This document shows positions 62,103 through 64,000 of a stretch of DNA of 64,000 nucleotides, piece after piece. Made by a program: the position numbers and the translations under genes. The stretch's first letter is position 1. Each line of letters starts with the position of its first letter. The stretch is from Nocardioides cavernae (GTDB lineage Bacteria > Actinomycetota > Actinomycetes > Propionibacteriales > Nocardioidaceae): positions 4,650,001-4,714,000 of the forward strand of contig NZ_JAFBCA010000001.1 of NCBI RefSeq assembly GCF_016907475.1, given 5' to 3'. The notes under the pieces are model-generated. The model did not search any database. It was not told the DNA's origin and worked only from the letters and a program-made list of their open reading frames with translations.

Positions 62103-62984
62103 ATGAGTCCCGCCGAGCCGCTGCGCACGGTCCTGCGCTCGGCCACCCGCGAGGTGGTCATCGGGCACGACACGCGCTTCACCCTCATCGGCGAGCGGAT
62201 CAACCCCACCGGGCGCCGCATCTTCCAGCAGCAGCTCCGCGACGGCGACCTCTCGGCGATCGAGCGCGACGTCAAGGCGCAGGTCGAGGGCGGCGCCGAC
62301 GTCCTCGACATCAACATGGGCGTGCCGCTGACCGACGAGCCCGAGCTGCTGGCAAAGGCCATCACGATGGTCCAGGAGCTGACCGACCTCCCGATCTGCA
62401 TCGACTCCTCGGTCGTCGAGGCGCTCGAGGCCGGCCTCTCGGTCTACCAGGGCCGTGCCCTGGTCAACTCGATCACCGCCGAGGACGACCGCATGGCGGC
62501 GATCCTCCCGCTGGTCAAGAAGTACGACGCAGCGATCATCGCCCTGCCCAACGACCACGACGAGATCCCGATGGAGGCCGACAAGCGCGTCGAGCTCACC
62601 GGCAAGATCGTCCGCGTCGCCACCCAGGAGTACGGCATCGCCCAGGCCGACATCGTCATCGACCCCCTGGCCATGCCCATCGGCGCCGACACCGCCACGA
62701 GCCTGGTGACCTTCGAGGTGATGCGACGCATCCGCGACGACTTCGGCGTCAACATGACCTGCGGCGCCTCCAACGTCTCCTTCGGCATGCCCGGCCGGCA
62801 CACCCTCAACGGCACCTGGCTCCCCATGGCGATGACCTCGGGGCTGACGAGCGCGATCATGGACGCCCGCACGCCCCACGTGGTCGAGGCGGTCAAGGCG
62901 GCCGACGTGTTCCTCGGCCACGACGACTGGGGCATGGCATGGATCACCGCACACCGCGCGAAGCAGGAGGCCGAGCGAGCGTGA
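62103..62984 (+). CDS. Pterin-dependent methyltransferase (methylcorrinoid:tetrahydrofolate, MtgA/MtvA-like)
   Basis: The 293-residue TIM-barrel has the pterin-binding motifs GERINPTGRRIF, DVLDINMGVPLTDEPELL, PICIDSSVVEALEAGL, IVIDPLAMPIGAD and GASNVSFGMPGRHTLN. These occur in MetH and AcsE-type enzymes. With the corrinoid partner it would move the methyl group to tetrahydrofolate, giving 5-methyl-THF. The ATG at 62103 directly follows repeat D. Confidence 0.92.
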   Translation: MSPAEPLRTVLRSATREVVIGHDTRFTLIGERINPTGRRIFQQQLRDGDLSAIERDVKAQVEGGADVLDINMGVPLTDEPELLAKAITMVQELTDLPICIDSSVVEALEAGLSVYQGRALVNSITAEDDRMAAILPLVKKYDAAIIALPNDHDEIPMEADKRVELTGKIVRVATQEYGIAQADIVIDPLAMPIGADTATSLVTFEVMRRIRDDFGVNMTCGASNVSFGMPGRHTLNGTWLPMAMTSGLTSAIMDARTPHVVEAVKAADVFLGHDDWGMAWITAHRAKQEAERA

Positions 62985-63045
62985 GCTCACCCCACGGCGT
63001 TCTCCTCCGCCGCTGCGCTCCCCCGGACAACGCCGCGGGGGCCCC
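62985..63045 (+). repeat. Intercistronic repeat, copy C
   Basis: It fills exactly the 61 bases between the pterin methyltransferase stop and the next GTG. It begins GCTCACCCCACGGCGTTCT, has CCGCTGCGCTCC in the middle and ends AACGCCGCGGGGGCCCC. The arms CCCCACGGCGTT (62990-63001) and AACGCCGCGGGG (63029-63040) pair with a single mismatch, the best hairpin of the family. Confidence 0.75.
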
Positions 63046-64000
63046 GTGACGACAGAGGGGCCCGACTTCTCGCTCGCCGACGTGGCCCGCGAGGGCCTCA
63101 TCGAGAGGCCGGGCGTCGAGCCCGCGGCCCACGACGGGACCGGCCGTGTCGGCCTCGCGTTCACCGTCATGACCAAGGCCGAGGGCGGGGCGGAGGTCCC
63201 CCCGGCGCTGCGCGACGTCCGCGTGCCACCCGGGGTGACCGTCTTCGACGCCGCGTCGTGGAACGGCATCGCGATCGACTCCACCTGCGGCGGCCACGGC
63301 ACCTGCCACAAGTGCCGCATCCGGGTCACCTCCGACGCCGCGACCCCGATCACCCGACACGACGCGCGCACCTTCACCGCGGCCCAGCTCGCCGACGGCT
63401 GGCGCCTGGGCTGCCTGCTCCACGCGACCCGCGACCTCGCTGTCGAGGTCCCTCCGCTGACCACCCGACCGAAGGCCGCGACCGTCGGGATCGGGCGTCA
63501 GGTGATCCTGCGCCCGGCCCTCCAGAAGCGCTACGTCGAGCTCGACGAGGCCACCCTCGCCGACCAGCGCACCGACCTCGTACGCCTCACCGACGCCATC
63601 GACGACCTCGAGCTCACCGCCGACCTCCATGTGCTGCGCCGGCTGTCCACGGTGCTGCGCGCGGCCGACTTCAAGGTCACCGCGGTCATCCTCGACGAGG
63701 CGCTCATCGACGTCGAGCCCGGCGACACCACCGGTGTGCGCTACGCCATCGCGTTCGACCTCGGCACGACGACGGTCGTCGGCACGCTGCTCGACGTCGG
63801 CACCGGCACGCCGCTGGCCGTTGCCTCGACGCTCAACGCGCAGCAACCCTTCGGCGGCGACGTGATCACCCGGATCAGCGCCACGATGATGGACCCCGAG
63901 GCCCTCGGGCGACTCCAGCGGGCCGCCGGCAGCACGCTCTCCTCGCTCGCGGGGGAGGTGTGCCGCGAGGCGGGGGTGGACCCCGCCCACGTCTACGAGG
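63046..64000 (+). CDS. RACo-like ATP-dependent reductive activator of corrinoid proteins (partial, 3' end missing)
   Basis: The first 318 codons are present. Residues near 60-130 form a plant-type 2Fe-2S ferredoxin domain with cysteines in STCGGHGTCHKCRI and GCLLH. A linker domain follows, then the start of an ASKHA-type domain (YAIAFDLGTTTVVGTLLD, and NAQQPFGGDVITRI). This is the DUF4445/RACo layout, which returns inactive Co(II) corrinoid to Co(I). It starts at GTG at the end of repeat C. It completes the methyltransferase module. Confidence 0.88.
   Translation, partial: MTTEGPDFSLADVAREGLIERPGVEPAAHDGTGRVGLAFTVMTKAEGGAEVPPALRDVRVPPGVTVFDAASWNGIAIDSTCGGHGTCHKCRIRVTSDAATPITRHDARTFTAAQLADGWRLGCLLHATRDLAVEVPPLTTRPKAATVGIGRQVILRPALQKRYVELDEATLADQRTDLVRLTDAIDDLELTADLHVLRRLSTVLRAADFKVTAVILDEALIDVEPGDTTGVRYAIAFDLGTTTVVGTLLDVGTGTPLAVASTLNAQQPFGGDVITRISATMMDPEALGRLQRAAGSTLSSLAGEVCREAGVDPAHVYE

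Noticed and set aside
62944..63990. Minus-strand frame of 348 codons over the end of the window
   Set aside because: The plus strand carries an unmistakable ferredoxin plus ASKHA-type RACo protein in this interval. The minus frame is its shadow.

Overview
The window is high-GC, gene-dense DNA with frequent GTG and TTG starts and many 4-base start/stop overlaps. The gene content is actinobacterial: mycothiol glycosyltransferase mshA beside a YbjN gene, a full mce lipid-import operon with its own ATPase, rpoB-rpoC, and a MenJ-like reductase. A Nocardioides-like member of the Propionibacteriales is the best guess, but this is inferred from gene content only.

Layout. 0-14 kb: conserved chromosomal genes, including a DMT transporter end, YbjN, mshA, an RNase HI-SnoaL fusion, an SDR, an Asp/Glu racemase, an OFA-type MFS transporter with a 48-aa partner, a methyltransferase, a hydroxyacid-oxoacid transhydrogenase-like iron dehydrogenase, a tandem Nudix protein, two acyltransferases and a geranylgeranyl-reductase-type flavoprotein. 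14-21.7 kb: rpoC and rpoB on the minus strand. 21.9-33.3 kb: an 11-gene minus-strand mce operon (mkl, yrbE A/B, mceA-F, two Mce-associated proteins, the last with a J-like domain). 33.4-41.5 kb: an accessory stretch of unrelated single genes with one truncated gene and one decayed remnant. 41.5-58.9 kb: a choline / glycine betaine / dimethylglycine and one-carbon locus. 59.0-64.0 kb: a non-pyrrolysine MttB-family methyltransferase diverging from iclR, a corrinoid protein, a pterin-dependent methyltransferase and a RACo-like reactivating protein, which runs off the edge.

How the catabolic locus may work (inference): choline and betaines enter by the BCCT carrier and the ABC system. BetA and BetB oxidise choline to glycine betaine. 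The MttB-type enzyme could move one methyl group from betaine (or another quaternary amine) to the corrinoid protein and then to tetrahydrofolate. The GcvT-fused flavoprotein would oxidise dimethylglycine, passing electrons to EtfAB and the one-carbon unit to tetrahydrofolate. PurU and Fhs interconvert formyl-tetrahydrofolate and formate. Four promoters in this locus share a TTGAC[A/G] hexamer and a downstream TTGCG-spacer-CGCAA site, suggesting one regulon of the IclR protein at 55430-56212. The corrinoid module has its own 13-bp-arm palindrome next to its own iclR.

The least expected signal is a family of four related repeats that sit inside operons, always in the direction of transcription. 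Each starts within 2 bases of the upstream stop codon. Three of the four end at or within 3 bases of the next start codon. They occur in the mce operon, the dimethylglycine operon and twice in the corrinoid operon.
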